Assembly: GCA_002354035.1 (NCBI GenBank)
Contig: DEKU01000060.1
Span: 1,459-65,458 of the forward strand
Length of the DNA stretch: 64,000 nucleotides
Direction: 5' to 3'
Source: Bacteroidales bacterium UBA2714
GTDB lineage: Bacteria > Bacteroidota > Bacteroidia > Bacteroidales > P3
Part shown: piece by piece, positions 1 to 13,086 of the stretch
Layout: every line of letters begins with the position of its first letter
Numbering within the stretch: position 1 is the first letter of the stretch
Translations under genes and position numbers: made by a program
Notes under the pieces: model-generated
Database searches by the model: none
Seen by the model: only the letters and a program-made list of their open reading frames with translations
What the model was told of the DNA's origin: nothing

Positions 1-833
1 ACATCCTGCTCGCCCGTCAGGTTGGTGTTCCCCAGCTGGTTGTTTTCATGAACAAGTGCGACCTTGTGGACGATCCCGAGCTGCTTGACCTCGTTGAGAT
101 GGAGATCCGCGAGCTTCTGAACGCTTATGATTTCGATGGCGACAATATTCCTATCATCCGTGGTTCTGCTCTGGCAGCCCTGAATGGCGAGCCCAGCGGT
201 GTTAAGAGCGTTGAGGATCTGATGGAAGCCGTTGACACTTGGATTCCTCTGCCCACCCGTGCCGTTGACAAGCCCTTCCTGATGCCCATCGAGGATGTCT
301 TCTCGATCACTGGCCGCGGCACTGTTGCCACTGGTCGTATTGAGACCGGCGTTATCCACACTTCCGACCCCGTCGACATTATCGGTATGGGTGCTGAGAA
401 GCTGTCGAGCGTTGTCACTGGTGTTGAGATGTTCCGCAAGATTCTTGACGAAGGTGAAGCTGGCGACAATGTGGGTCTGCTGCTCCGTGGTATTGACAAG
501 GACGAGATTCGTCGTGGTATGGTTATCGCTGCTCCCAAGACTGTCCATCCTCACCACAAATTCGAGGCTACTGTGTACATCCTGAAGAAGGAAGAGGGCG
601 GCCGTCATACTCCTTTCCACAACAAGTATCGTCCCCAGTTCTATTTCCGCACCACCGATGTGACCGGTGAGATTACTCTCCCCGAGGGTCGCGAGATGGT
701 TATGCCTGGTGATAACTTGACCATCACTGTGGATCTGATTTCCGATATCGCTCTGAACGAGAACCTGCGCTTCGCTATCCGCGAGGGTGGCCGTACCGTT
801 GGCTCTGGTCAGGTGACCAAGATTATCGAATAA
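1..833 (+). CDS. tuf: Elongation factor Tu (5' truncated)
   Basis: Carries aminoacyl-tRNA to the ribosome as a GTPase. The window opens inside the gene. The reading frame starts at base 3 with ILLARQVGVPQLVVF, followed by the NKCD guanine-specificity motif, so the first ATG at 48 is internal and not the start. The remainder holds the end of the G domain, then domain 2 (ITGRGTVATGRIETG) and domain 3 (KFEATVYILKKEEGGRHTPF), ending in GSGQVTKIIE and TAA. Roughly the first third of the protein, including the P-loop, lies outside the window. Codons are dominated by GGT, GCT, CGT and GTT, as expected for a very highly expressed gene. It is followed by a terminator hairpin and tRNA-Trp, the usual Bacteroidota arrangement. 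Confidence 0.98.
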   Translation, partial: ILLARQVGVPQLVVFMNKCDLVDDPELLDLVEMEIRELLNAYDFDGDNIPIIRGSALAALNGEPSGVKSVEDLMEAVDTWIPLPTRAVDKPFLMPIEDVFSITGRGTVATGRIETGVIHTSDPVDIIGMGAEKLSSVVTGVEMFRKILDEGEAGDNVGLLLRGIDKDEIRRGMVIAAPKTVHPHHKFEATVYILKKEEGGRHTPFHNKYRPQFYFRTTDVTGEITLPEGREMVMPGDNLTITVDLISDIALNENLRFAIREGGRTVGSGQVTKIIE

Positions 834-847
834 TCATATAAACCTAT

Positions 848-875
848 AGAGACGCAGCACGAACTGCGTCTCTTT
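848..875 (+). terminator. Intrinsic terminator or processing hairpin after tuf
   Basis: A 10-bp stem (848-857 pairing with 864-873) with a 6-nt loop and a short T run sits between the tuf stop and tRNA-Trp. The T run is only three to four bases, so it may be a partial terminator or an RNA-processing stem that separates tuf mRNA from the tRNA. Confidence 0.7.
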
Positions 876-877
876 CA

Positions 878-948
878 AGGGGCATAGTTAAATGGTATAA
901 TGACGGTCTCCAAAACCGTAGTTGGGAGTTCGATTCTCTCTGCCCCTG
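878..948 (+). tRNA. tRNA-Trp (CCA anticodon)
   Basis: Cloverleaf visible by eye. The acceptor stem AGGGGCA (878-884) pairs with TGCCCCT (941-947), with discriminator G at 948. The anticodon stem ACGGT/ACCGT (903-907/915-919) encloses CTCCAAA with anticodon CCA at 910-912. The T arm GGGAG-TTCGATT-CTCTC is intact. The 3' CCA is not encoded. It lies between tuf and secE, a conserved position in Bacteroidota. An open frame starting at 900 runs through the tRNA into secE, but this is a read-through of the tRNA and not coding. Confidence 0.97.
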
Positions 949-965
949 CTAAAATTGATATCAAA

Positions 966-1181
966 ATGTCTAAGTTCGGAAACTATGTAAAGGAAAGCTA
1001 CGATGAGCTTGTACACAAAGTGTCGTGGCCCACATTCAAAGAATTGCAGAGCAGTGCCGTTGTGGTTGCTGTTGCTGCATTGATATTAGCCCTTGTCGTC
1101 TTTTTGATGGACGTTGTTTTCGGTGTCCAGAGTATGGGATGGAAGGGATTGCTTGGATACTTTTATGCTTTGATTGGATAA
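966..1181 (+). CDS. secE: Preprotein translocase subunit SecE
   Basis: Small membrane subunit that clamps SecY in the Sec translocon. The product is 71 residues in the single-helix form usual outside Enterobacteria. The conserved amphipathic segment (YDELVHKVSWPTFKELQ, about residues 10-26) is followed by one hydrophobic span (about 28-55). The ATG at 966 was chosen because the longer frame from 900 overlaps tRNA-Trp and the protein from MSKFGNYVKE matches the family start. nusG follows after about 140 bases. Confidence 0.95.
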   Translation: MSKFGNYVKESYDELVHKVSWPTFKELQSSAVVVAVAALILALVVFLMDVVFGVQSMGWKGLLGYFYALIG

Positions 1182-1319
1182 TGATTGCGGAGAGCCGGTC
1201 TTGCTTCCCAATTTTTTTGAGATTAGGCTGTCTGTAGTTTTTGTCTGAGCAAAGGACGTTCTGCCCGGCAGTTGTCGTGTGCGGAATGAGTATAAACCCA
1301 CTATTCTTTAACTAACAGC

Positions 1320-1868
1320 ATGGAACAACAGTCAAAAAAATGGTATGTCGTCAGAGCGGTGAGCGGCAAGGAGAAGAAGGCGAAGGAGTATATTGAAAGC
1401 GAAATGGCCAAACGTGGCTGGAGCGAGGATGTACCCCAGGTTCTTATTCCCACCGAAAAGGTCTATGCAATACGTAACGGGAAAAAGGTTGTGAAAGACC
1501 GCACTTATTTTCCTGGCTATGTGTTAATAGAGGCTGACTTACGTGATGAGATTATCCCTGTTATCCAGAATGTTCCTAACGTGTTGGACTTTTTGCGTGA
1601 GAGCGATGGTGGAAAACCCATCCCCATGCGTCAGTATGAGGTTAATCGCATTCTCGGCAAGATGGACGACCAGATTGATGCTATCGAAGGTAATGGCGAC
1701 ACTTATCTTGTTGGCGAGTCGGTCAAGGTTATTGACGGGCCGTTCAGCAGTTTTGCAGGTGTTGTAGAAGAGGTGAACGATGATAAGAAGAAATTGAAAG
1801 TTACGGTCAAGATTTTCGGTCGTAAAACCCCGCTGGAGCTTAGTTACAATCAAGTGGAAAAGGAATAG
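1320..1868 (+). CDS. nusG: Transcription termination/antitermination factor NusG
   Basis: Binds RNA polymerase and links transcription to Rho or to the ribosome. The product is 182 residues, a normal length. The NGN domain is seen from KWYVVRAVSGKEKKAKEYIE (about residue 7) through the family motif RTYFPGYVLIEADL (about 61-74). The C-terminal KOW domain has the signature DGPFSSFAGVVEEV (about 139-152) and ends GRKTPLELSYNQVEKE. It sits in the classical secE-nusG-rplK order, with rplK 39 bases downstream. Confidence 0.97.
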   Translation: MEQQSKKWYVVRAVSGKEKKAKEYIESEMAKRGWSEDVPQVLIPTEKVYAIRNGKKVVKDRTYFPGYVLIEADLRDEIIPVIQNVPNVLDFLRESDGGKPIPMRQYEVNRILGKMDDQIDAIEGNGDTYLVGESVKVIDGPFSSFAGVVEEVNDDKKKLKVTVKIFGRKTPLELSYNQVEKE

Positions 1869-1907
1869 TAAAACGATCTAATCAACCTTAAATTAAAATT
1901 TAAATCA

Positions 1908-2351
1908 ATGGCAAAAGAAGTTGCAGGATTGATTAAATTACAGATTAAAGGCGGTGCTGCAAACCCTGCTCCTCCTGTAGGACCCGCACTGGGTGCCAAG
2001 GGTGTGAACATTATGGAGTTCTGCAAGCAGTTCAATGCCCGTACACAGGATCAGGCTGGCAAGATTGTGCCTGTCATCATCACTGTTTATACGGACAAGT
2101 CCTTTGATTTTGTAGTTAAGACTCCCCCTGTTGCTGTCCAACTGAAGGAGCTTTCCAAAGCTGCCAAGGGTTCTGCTGAGCCCAACCGCGTGAAGGTGGC
2201 TTCCGTTACTTGGGAACAGGTACGTCAGATTGCAGAAGCCAAAATGCCTGACCTCAACTGCTTCACTATCGAATCAGCTATGAGCATGGTTGCCGGTACT
2301 GCACGCAGCATGGGTATCTCTGTAAAAGGAGAGAATCCCCTTGCAAAGTAA
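1908..2351 (+). CDS. rplK: 50S ribosomal protein L11
   Basis: Forms the GTPase-associated centre of the large subunit with 23S rRNA; it is the thiostrepton-binding region and is involved in stringent-response sensing by Rel proteins. The product is 147 residues. It starts AKEVAGLIKLQIKGGAANPAPPVGPALG, the proline-rich N-terminal hinge, and continues with GVNIMEFCKQFNA and the RNA-binding C-terminal domain ending MSMVAGTARSMGISV. It is co-directional with rplA, with a 69-base gap. Confidence 0.98.
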   Translation: MAKEVAGLIKLQIKGGAANPAPPVGPALGAKGVNIMEFCKQFNARTQDQAGKIVPVIITVYTDKSFDFVVKTPPVAVQLKELSKAAKGSAEPNRVKVASVTWEQVRQIAEAKMPDLNCFTIESAMSMVAGTARSMGISVKGENPLAK

Positions 2352-2420
2352 AAAACTTGAATTATTAACAAGTGGTAGCATCGCCGAGGAGCGGTGCGGT
2401 GACCACAAAAAGCAAGAATC

Positions 2421-3116
2421 ATGGCAAAATTAACGAAGAAACAAAAAGAAGCTTTAGCCAAATTCGACAGAAACCAGTTCTATTCGCTTGAAGAGGCTGT
2501 AGAGGTGGTGAAGAACATCACCTATACTAAGTTCGATGCTTCAGTTGACATCGATGTGCGTCTCGGCGTTGACCCCCGTAAAGCCAACCAGATGGTGCGT
2601 GGTAGTGTTACACTGCCCCATGGTACGGGAAAAACTGTCCGTGTCCTGGTGCTCTGCACCCCCGACAAGGAAGAAGAGGCCAAAGCAGCCGGAGCTGATT
2701 ATTATGGTCTTGATGAGTATATCACCAAGATTAAAGGCGGTTGGACGGATGTAGACGTTATCATTACCATGCCCAGCGTAATGCCCAAGGTTGGTGCTCT
2801 CGGTCGTATATTGGGCCCCCGTGGCCTGATGCCGAACCCCAAAACTGGCACCGTTACCATGGAGGTTGGCAAAGCTGTCCAAGAGGCCAAAGCCGGTAAG
2901 ATTGACTTTAAAGTTGACAAGTTCGGTATCATCCATACCGCAGTCGCCAAAGTCTCTTTCGACAGCAACAAGATTGTCGACAATGCCCGCGAAGTGTTGC
3001 AGGCTATTATCAAGCTGAAGCCCGCTGCTGCAAAGGGAACCTACGTCAAGAGTATTTGCATCAGCAGTACTATGAGCGCAGGTGTAAAAGTTGACACCAA
3101 AGCCGCCACACTGTAA
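2421..3116 (+). CDS. rplA: 50S ribosomal protein L1
   Basis: L1-stalk protein of the large subunit, involved in release of E-site tRNA. The product is 231 residues, the family length. Family hallmarks seen are RKANQMVRGSVTLPHGTGK (about 52-70), the conserved GRILGPRGLMPNPKTGTV (about 128-145) and the KAGKIDFKVDKFGIIH segment. In many bacteria L1 represses the L11-L1 message by binding its leader. I did not identify such a site here. Confidence 0.98.
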   Translation: MAKLTKKQKEALAKFDRNQFYSLEEAVEVVKNITYTKFDASVDIDVRLGVDPRKANQMVRGSVTLPHGTGKTVRVLVLCTPDKEEEAKAAGADYYGLDEYITKIKGGWTDVDVIITMPSVMPKVGALGRILGPRGLMPNPKTGTVTMEVGKAVQEAKAGKIDFKVDKFGIIHTAVAKVSFDSNKIVDNAREVLQAIIKLKPAAAKGTYVKSICISSTMSAGVKVDTKAATL

Positions 3117-3139
3117 CATTTAATTATTGAAAGGTCATT

Positions 3140-3673
3140 ATGAGAAAAGAACAAAAAGACCAGCTGATTGACCAATTGTGCGAGGAGATCAAGTCCTATC
3201 CGCTTATCTATATTGCTGATATCGGAGGTTTGAACTCTGTGCTGACCAGCAAACTGCGTCGTGCCGCCTTCCGCAAAGAGGTCAAGTTGGAAGTCGTTAA
3301 GAACGCTCTTTTGATCAAGGCTATGGAGAGAACCGGTATGGACTATTCGGAACTCTTCCCCGTGATCAAGGGCGAGACCGCCATAATGCTTTCGAACACC
3401 AACAATGCTCCTGCCAAACTCATCAAAGAGTTCCGTACGAAGGAGAAAGGTGCTCAGAAACCCGTCCTTAAAGGTGCGTATGTTGAAGAGTGCTTCTATG
3501 TCGGCGAGCAGCATCTTGATGAACTTGTCAATATCAAGTCCAAGAACGAGCTTATTGCCGATATCGTTGCTCTGCTCCAGTCGCCCGCGAAGAACGTCAT
3601 TTCTCAGCTCCAGTCTGGTGCAAACACGATTACTGGTGTCTTGAAAACATTAGAGGAAAAAAAGGCTGAATAA
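3140..3673 (+). CDS. rplJ: 50S ribosomal protein L10
   Basis: Anchors the L7/L12 dimers to the ribosomal stalk base. The product is 177 residues. The N-terminal region (MRKEQKDQLIDQLCEEIKSYPLIYIADIGGLN) and VKNALLIKAME segment match the family. The C-terminal helix (LLQSPAKNVISQLQSGANTITGVLKTLEEKK) provides L7/L12 docking sites. It lies 23 bases after rplA and 77 bases before rplL, so it is probably co-transcribed with both. Confidence 0.96.
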   Translation: MRKEQKDQLIDQLCEEIKSYPLIYIADIGGLNSVLTSKLRRAAFRKEVKLEVVKNALLIKAMERTGMDYSELFPVIKGETAIMLSNTNNAPAKLIKEFRTKEKGAQKPVLKGAYVEECFYVGEQHLDELVNIKSKNELIADIVALLQSPAKNVISQLQSGANTITGVLKTLEEKKAE

Positions 3674-3750
3674 GCCAACGGGCCGGACCCCGTAAAAAGT
3701 CCAAAGAAACAAACAATCAATTAGTAAAAACAATTTAAATCAATAAAGTC

Positions 3751-4134
3751 ATGGCAGATATCAAAGCTATTGCTGAAGAATTAGTAAACTTAACCGTTAA
3801 AGAAGTAAAAGAACTCGCTGACGTTCTGAAAGAAGAATATGGTATTGAGCCCGCAGCTGCCGCTGTTGCAGTTGCTGCTGCTCCCGCAGCTGGCGGAGCC
3901 GCTGCTGCTGAGGAGAAGACCTCTTTCGACGTTATCCTGAAGGGTGTTCCCGATGCAACCAAGAAACTTGCCGTTGTGAAGGCCGTTAAGGATATGGCCA
4001 GCCTGGGTCTGAAAGAGTCCAAGGAACTCGTTGACAACGCTCCTAAGCCCGTCAAAGAGGGCGTGAGCAAGGACGAGGCCGACTCTCTGAAGAAAGCTCT
4101 CGAAGAGGCTGGTGCTGAAGTTGAGGTCAAATAG
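3751..4134 (+). CDS. rplL: 50S ribosomal protein L7/L12
   Basis: Flexible stalk protein that recruits translation factors. The product is 127 residues: an N-terminal dimerisation helix (about 1-32), an alanine- and glycine-rich hinge (about 36-54), and the C-terminal factor-binding domain. The family signature is KTSFDVILKGVPDATKKLAVVKAVKD, followed by LGLKESKELVDNAPKPVKEG. It is encoded by strongly biased codons. A hairpin lies between this gene and rpoB. Confidence 0.98.
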   Translation: MADIKAIAEELVNLTVKEVKELADVLKEEYGIEPAAAAVAVAAAPAAGGAAAAEEKTSFDVILKGVPDATKKLAVVKAVKDMASLGLKESKELVDNAPKPVKEGVSKDEADSLKKALEEAGAEVEVK

Positions 4135-4154
4135 TAATACTATTGGATTTCTAC

Positions 4155-4198
4155 GAGGAATAAGGCCTCCGGAACAACCGGAGTGCCTATTCCTCTTT
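4155..4198 (+). terminator. Attenuator-like hairpin between rplL and rpoB
   Basis: A long imperfect hairpin pairs GAGGAATA...GGC...CCGG with CCGG...GCC...TATTCCTC (4155-4195) and is followed by TTT. In other bacteria a partial terminator in this gap lowers rpoBC transcription relative to rplJL. The same role is inferred here from position and structure. Confidence 0.6.
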
Positions 4199-4284
4199 GC
4201 TATGCAATTCGAACAGTCGGCGTATAGACCGTTCCTTTTGTCAATCACTACAATCTCTCCCTCGGAGCAGTAACAATCTGATAC

Positions 4285-4292
4285 TATATTTG
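4285..4292 (+). promoter_or_regulatory. Candidate Bacteroidota -7 element upstream of rpoB
   Basis: TATATTTG matches the TAnnTTTG consensus and lies about 30 bases before the rpoB start, downstream of the hairpin at 4155-4198. No convincing -33 TTTG was found, so an internal rpoBC promoter is only a candidate. Confidence 0.4.
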
Positions 4293-4322
4293 TAAGTTGT
4301 CAAATCTTAATCATTAAGTCCC

Positions 4323-7300
4323 TTGGATAACAATCAACCTATCGAACAACCCATCGAACAACCTATCGAGGTGGTAAATTTTGCATCTGTTCGCAAATAC
4401 GAATACCCGGACTTTCTCGATATTCAGCTGAAATCGTTCCAAGATTTCTTCCAGATAGAGACCAACCCGGACAACCGACTGGACGAAGGTCTTTTTAAGG
4501 TTTTCAAAGAGAATTTCCCCATATCAGATGCACGGAATAATTTCACGTTAGAGTTTCTTGATTACTATATCGACCCTCCGCGCTATACGATTGAAGAGTG
4601 TATAGAACGTGGGTTGACCTATAGTGTCCCGCTGAAGGCCAAGTTGAAACTTTCGTGTAATGATCCCGAAAATGAAGACTTTCAGGCCATAGAGCAGCCT
4701 GTTTATTTGGGTATGATACCCTATATGACGCCCAAGGGTACTTTTGTCATTAACGGTGCCGAGCGTGTTGTTGTATCACAGCTTCACCGGTCGCCGGGTG
4801 TCTTCTTCGGCACACAGTTCCATTCTAATGGTACGCAGCTTTATTCTGCCCGTATCATTCCTTTCAAGGGTTCGTGGATGGAGTTTACGACGGACATCAA
4901 CAATGTGATGTACGCCTATATCGACCGTAAAAAGAAACTGCCCATAACCACTTTGTTGAGGGCTGTCGGTTTCGAAACGGATAAAGACATTCTGGACATC
5001 TTCTCCCTTGCCGAAGAGGTGAAGGTCTCCAAATCAAATCTGAAAAAAGTCATAGGTAAGCAGCTGGCCGCTCGAGTTGTGGACTCATGGACTGAAGACT
5101 TCGTCGACGAAGATACCGGCGAGGTCGTCTCTATGGAGCGCACAGAGGTTGTTATTGAGCGTGACAAAGAGCTTACCGAGGAAGATATTGAAAAAATCCT
5201 GGAACTCGATGTCAAAACCATCTTGGTCAAAGTTGAAGACCACGACGGCATCGATTATTCAGTCATTTATAATACCCTGAAGAAGGATACTTCAAACAAC
5301 TCGAAAGAAGCTGTTGAATATATTTACCGCCAGCTCCGCAATGCCGAGCCCCCAGACGAGGAGACAGCCCGCGGAATTATCGAGAAACTCTTCTTCTCCG
5401 ATAAACGTTACGACCTTGGCGAGGTGGGTCGTTATCGTATCAATACCAAGCTGAATCTGGACATCCCCGACACAGTCCGTGTCCTGACTCAGACCGATAT
5501 CACCTCCATCATCAAATATTTGGTGCAGCTCATCAATCAGAAGGCTGAAGTCGACGATATCGACCACCTGTCCAACCGTCGTGTCCGCACTGCCGGCGAG
5601 CAGCTTTATAACCAATTCGGTGTAGGTCTGGCCCGTATGTCCCGCACCATTCGTGAACGTATGAACGTGCGCGACAATGAGGTCTTCACTCCCACCGAGC
5701 TGATCAACGCAAAGACTCTCTCATCGGTCATCAACTCCTTCTTCGGCACCAACCAGCTGTCCCAATTCATGGACCAGACCAATCCGCTTGCCGAAGTCAC
5801 CCATAAACGCCGTATCTCTGCTCTGGGTCCTGGCGGTCTTTCGCGTGAGCGTGCAGGTTTCGAAGTCCGCGACGTACACTACACCCACTACGGTCGTCTC
5901 TGCACCATCGAGACTCCTGAAGGCCCCAACATTGGTCTGATTTCCTCACTCTGCGTCTATGCCAAAATCAATAATCTCGGTTTTATCGAAACACCCTATC
6001 GGCGTGTCGTGAATGGCCGCGTGATGCTGGACGAGGAGCCTACCTACTATACTGCCGAGCTTGAGGAGAACAAAACCGTGGCTCAAGCCACCACTCCCCA
6101 GGACGAGAACGGCAACATCACTGCCCAGCGCATCAAAGCCCGTCGGCAAGCCGACTTTCCCATTGTTTCGCCCGAAGAAATTGACCTTATTGATATGGGG
6201 TCGAACCAGATTGCATCTATTGCAGCTTCGCTGATTCCCTTCCTTGAGCACGACGATGCCAACCGCGCCTTGATGGGATCCAACATGATGCGTCAGGCCG
6301 TGCCCCTGCTCAATCCCGAAATACCCATCGTAGGTACCGGCATCGAGAAATCCGTTGCAGAAGACAGCCGTGTGCTTCTCAATGCTCTTGGCGATGGCGT
6401 CGTAGAGTATGTCGACTCCACCAAGATTGTCATCCGCCACAACCGCACCGAGAAAGAGCGCCTTGTCTCCTTCGACGACGATGTCCATGAATACAGACTT
6501 ACCCGCTACCAGCGCACCAACCACTCCACCTCCATCAACCTTCGTCCCATCGTCAAGAAGGGCGATAAAGTGAAAAAAGGACAGGTACTGTGCGAAGGCT
6601 ATGCCACACAAGGTGGTGAACTGGCACTCGGACGCAACATGATGGTTGCTTTCATGCCTTGGAAGGGCTACAACTTCGAGGATGCTGTAGTGATTTCCGA
6701 ACGCGTGGTGCGAGAGGACATCTTCACTTCCGTCCATGTCGAGGAGTACACCCTCGAAGTGCGCGAAACCAAGCGTGGCCTTGAAGAACTCACCCGCGAC
6801 ATCCCCAATGTCAGCAACGATGCCACCAAGGACCTTGACGAAAACGGCATCATCCGTATTGGTGCTGAAGTCAAAGAAGGCGACATCCTTATTGGTAAAA
6901 TCACCCCCAAAGGCGAGTCTGACCCCTCACCGGAAGAGAAACTGCTGCGTGCCATCTTCGGCGACAAGGCTGGCGATGTGAAGGACGCCTCCCTCAAGGT
7001 GCCTCCCTCAGTCCGTGGTGTGGTTATCGACAAGAAACTCTTTGCCCGCATCATTCGCGACCGCAAACAGCGCGCCAAAGAAAAAGAACTCCTTGCCAAA
7101 CCCGAAGAGGAGTACAATCAGGAGCTGAAAGAGCTTAAAGAAAAGCTCGTGGACCGTCTGCTCATCATTTTGGCTGGCAAAACCTCCAACGGCGTCTACA
7201 CCAACCACAAGGAAGAGCTCATCCCCAAGAAAGTCAAATTCACATCCAAAGCCCTCCACGCCATCGACTACACCGAGGTCAGCCCCAACAAGTGGACTTC

Positions 7301-8153
7301 CGACAAGGAAACCAACGACCTTATCAAGGACCTCTTGAACAACTACAATATCAAGAACCGCGAAATCAATGGCCGTTTCACCCGTAAGAAATTCGCCCTC
7401 ACCGTGGGCGACGACCTCCCGAGTGGAATCGTGCAGATGGCCAAAGTCTATATTGCCATGAAGCGCAAACTGCGCATCGGCGACAAGATGGCAGGCCGTC
7501 ACGGTAACAAGGGTATTGTCTCGAAGATTGTTCGTGCCGAGGACATGCCGTTCCTTGCCGACGGCACACCCGTCGACATCGTCCTCAACCCTCTGGGCGT
7601 GCCCTCACGAATGAACTTAGGCCAGATTTACGAAACCGTCTTAGGCTGGGCTGGCAAAAAACTCAACAAACGTTTCAAGACCCCCATCTTCGACGGCGCC
7701 ACCCTCGAACAGATTAATGGCTACATGCGTGAAGCCGGCTTGCCCGAAAATGGCCGCACCTATCTTTACGATGGCGAAACCGGCGACCGTTTCGACCAGC
7801 CTGCCACCGTGGGCTACATCTACATGCTCAAGCTCCACCACATGATTGACGACAAGATGCATGCCCGCAGCATTGGCCCCTACTCCCTCATCACACAGCA
7901 GCCCCTTGGCGGTAAAGCCAACTTCGGTGGTCAGCGTTTCGGTGAGATGGAAGTCTGGGCACTCGAAGCCTTCGGCGCCTCGCACGTCCTTCAGGAAGTG
8001 CTCACCGTCAAGTCCGACGATGTCATGGGTCGCGCCAAGGCATACGAGTCCATCGTCAAAGGCGACAACATGCCCGTCCCCGGCATCCCCGAGTCGTTCA
8101 ACGTCCTGGTCCACGAACTCCGTGGCTTAGGCTTAGAGGTTACATTTGATTAA
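4323..8153 (+). CDS. rpoB: DNA-directed RNA polymerase subunit beta
   Basis: Catalytic-core subunit of RNA polymerase. The product is 1276 residues, within the Bacteroidota range. Seen in order: the N-terminal YPDFLDIQLKSFQDFF; the fork region with FFGTNQLSQFMDQTNPLAEVTHKRRISALGPGG split across about 475-505 (rifampicin pocket); GRLCTIETPEGPNIGLI; GRNMMVAFMPWKGYNFEDAVVISER; KLRIGDKMAGRHGNKGIVS; and the C-terminal GGKANFGGQRFGEMEVWALEA. The start is a TTG at 4323: the frame is closed by TAA at 4308-4310 and no ATG occurs before VNFASVRKYEYPDF. The N-terminus has an unusual threefold PIEQ-type repeat. Codons shift from T-ending to C-ending along the gene. rpoC follows after 65 bases. Confidence 0.97.
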   Translation: MDNNQPIEQPIEQPIEVVNFASVRKYEYPDFLDIQLKSFQDFFQIETNPDNRLDEGLFKVFKENFPISDARNNFTLEFLDYYIDPPRYTIEECIERGLTYSVPLKAKLKLSCNDPENEDFQAIEQPVYLGMIPYMTPKGTFVINGAERVVVSQLHRSPGVFFGTQFHSNGTQLYSARIIPFKGSWMEFTTDINNVMYAYIDRKKKLPITTLLRAVGFETDKDILDIFSLAEEVKVSKSNLKKVIGKQLAARVVDSWTEDFVDEDTGEVVSMERTEVVIERDKELTEEDIEKILELDVKTILVKVEDHDGIDYSVIYNTLKKDTSNNSKEAVEYIYRQLRNAEPPDEETARGIIEKLFFSDKRYDLGEVGRYRINTKLNLDIPDTVRVLTQTDITSIIKYLVQLINQKAEVDDIDHLSNRRVRTAGEQLYNQFGVGLARMSRTIRERMNVRDNEVFTPTELINAKTLSSVINSFFGTNQLSQFMDQTNPLAEVTHKRRISALGPGGLSRERAGFEVRDVHYTHYGRLCTIETPEGPNIGLISSLCVYAKINNLGFIETPYRRVVNGRVMLDEEPTYYTAELEENKTVAQATTPQDENGNITAQRIKARRQADFPIVSPEEIDLIDMGSNQIASIAASLIPFLEHDDANRALMGSNMMRQAVPLLNPEIPIVGTGIEKSVAEDSRVLLNALGDGVVEYVDSTKIVIRHNRTEKERLVSFDDDVHEYRLTRYQRTNHSTSINLRPIVKKGDKVKKGQVLCEGYATQGGELALGRNMMVAFMPWKGYNFEDAVVISERVVREDIFTSVHVEEYTLEVRETKRGLEELTRDIPNVSNDATKDLDENGIIRIGAEVKEGDILIGKITPKGESDPSPEEKLLRAIFGDKAGDVKDASLKVPPSVRGVVIDKKLFARIIRDRKQRAKEKELLAKPEEEYNQELKELKEKLVDRLLIILAGKTSNGVYTNHKEELIPKKVKFTSKALHAIDYTEVSPNKWTSDKETNDLIKDLLNNYNIKNREINGRFTRKKFALTVGDDLPSGIVQMAKVYIAMKRKLRIGDKMAGRHGNKGIVSKIVRAEDMPFLADGTPVDIVLNPLGVPSRMNLGQIYETVLGWAGKKLNKRFKTPIFDGATLEQINGYMREAGLPENGRTYLYDGETGDRFDQPATVGYIYMLKLHHMIDDKMHARSIGPYSLITQQPLGGKANFGGQRFGEMEVWALEAFGASHVLQEVLTVKSDDVMGRAKAYESIVKGDNMPVPGIPESFNVLVHELRGLGLEVTFD

Positions 8154-8218
8154 TTCTGAATTAAGATTACCTACCCACAAGCGAAATAGTCTTAGTTCTT
8201 AATTCATACTATAATAAG

Positions 8219-12688
<4,470 letters not shown>

Positions 12689-12701
12689 TAACAACCCCAA
12701 C

Positions 12702-13025
12702 ATGGCTAACAATCGAAACACCCCAGCCCCGAACGATCTGAAACTGGACATGTCCTCCGACGTGGCCAACGGCACCTACAGCAACCTCGCCATCATCTCC
12801 CACAGTCCGAGCGAAATCATCCTCGACTTTGCGCAGATGCTGCCCGGCACCCCCAATGCCACAGTCCGTTCGCGTGTCATCATGAATCCCATTCATGCCA
12901 AACGGTTGCTTGCGGCACTCAGCGACAACCTCCAGAAGTTCGAACGCAACTTCGGCCCCATCGTCGAACCCCAGGCCCCCGTCAACTCCGACACCGTCCC
13001 TTACGACATTCTGGGCAAGGCCTAA
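12702..13025 (+). CDS. DUF3467 family protein downstream of rpoC
   Basis: Small soluble protein of 107 residues with no signal peptide or membrane span. The segment ANGTYSNLAIISHSPSEIILDF (split about 24-45), AQMLPGTPNATVRSRVIMNP and HAKRLLAALSDNLQKFE fits the DUF3467 family, whose biochemical role is, to my knowledge, not established. In Bacteroidota it is commonly the gene directly after rpoC, and here it is 13 bases downstream and shares the operon terminator. A link to RNA polymerase is inferred only from this conserved position. Confidence 0.88.
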   Translation: MANNRNTPAPNDLKLDMSSDVANGTYSNLAIISHSPSEIILDFAQMLPGTPNATVRSRVIMNPIHAKRLLAALSDNLQKFERNFGPIVEPQAPVNSDTVPYDILGKA

Positions 13026-13042
13026 CAGTTTAATACCCTACA

Positions 13043-13086
13043 AACGCAGAGGTCATGGCAAACGCTGTGGCCTCTGCGTTTTTTTC
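13043..13086 (+). terminator. Rho-independent terminator of the rpoBC operon
   Basis: A perfect 10-bp stem AACGCAGAGG (13043-13052) pairs with CCTCTGCGTT (13071-13080) and is followed by an uninterrupted T run to 13086. It lies 20 bases after the DUF3467 gene stop. Confidence 0.93.

Noticed and set aside
900..965. Upstream extension of the secE frame
   Set aside because: It lies across tRNA-Trp; the SecE family begins at MSKFGNYVKE.
5946..6737. 263-codon open frame antisense to rpoB
   Set aside because: Mirror of the biased rpoB codons; no family features.
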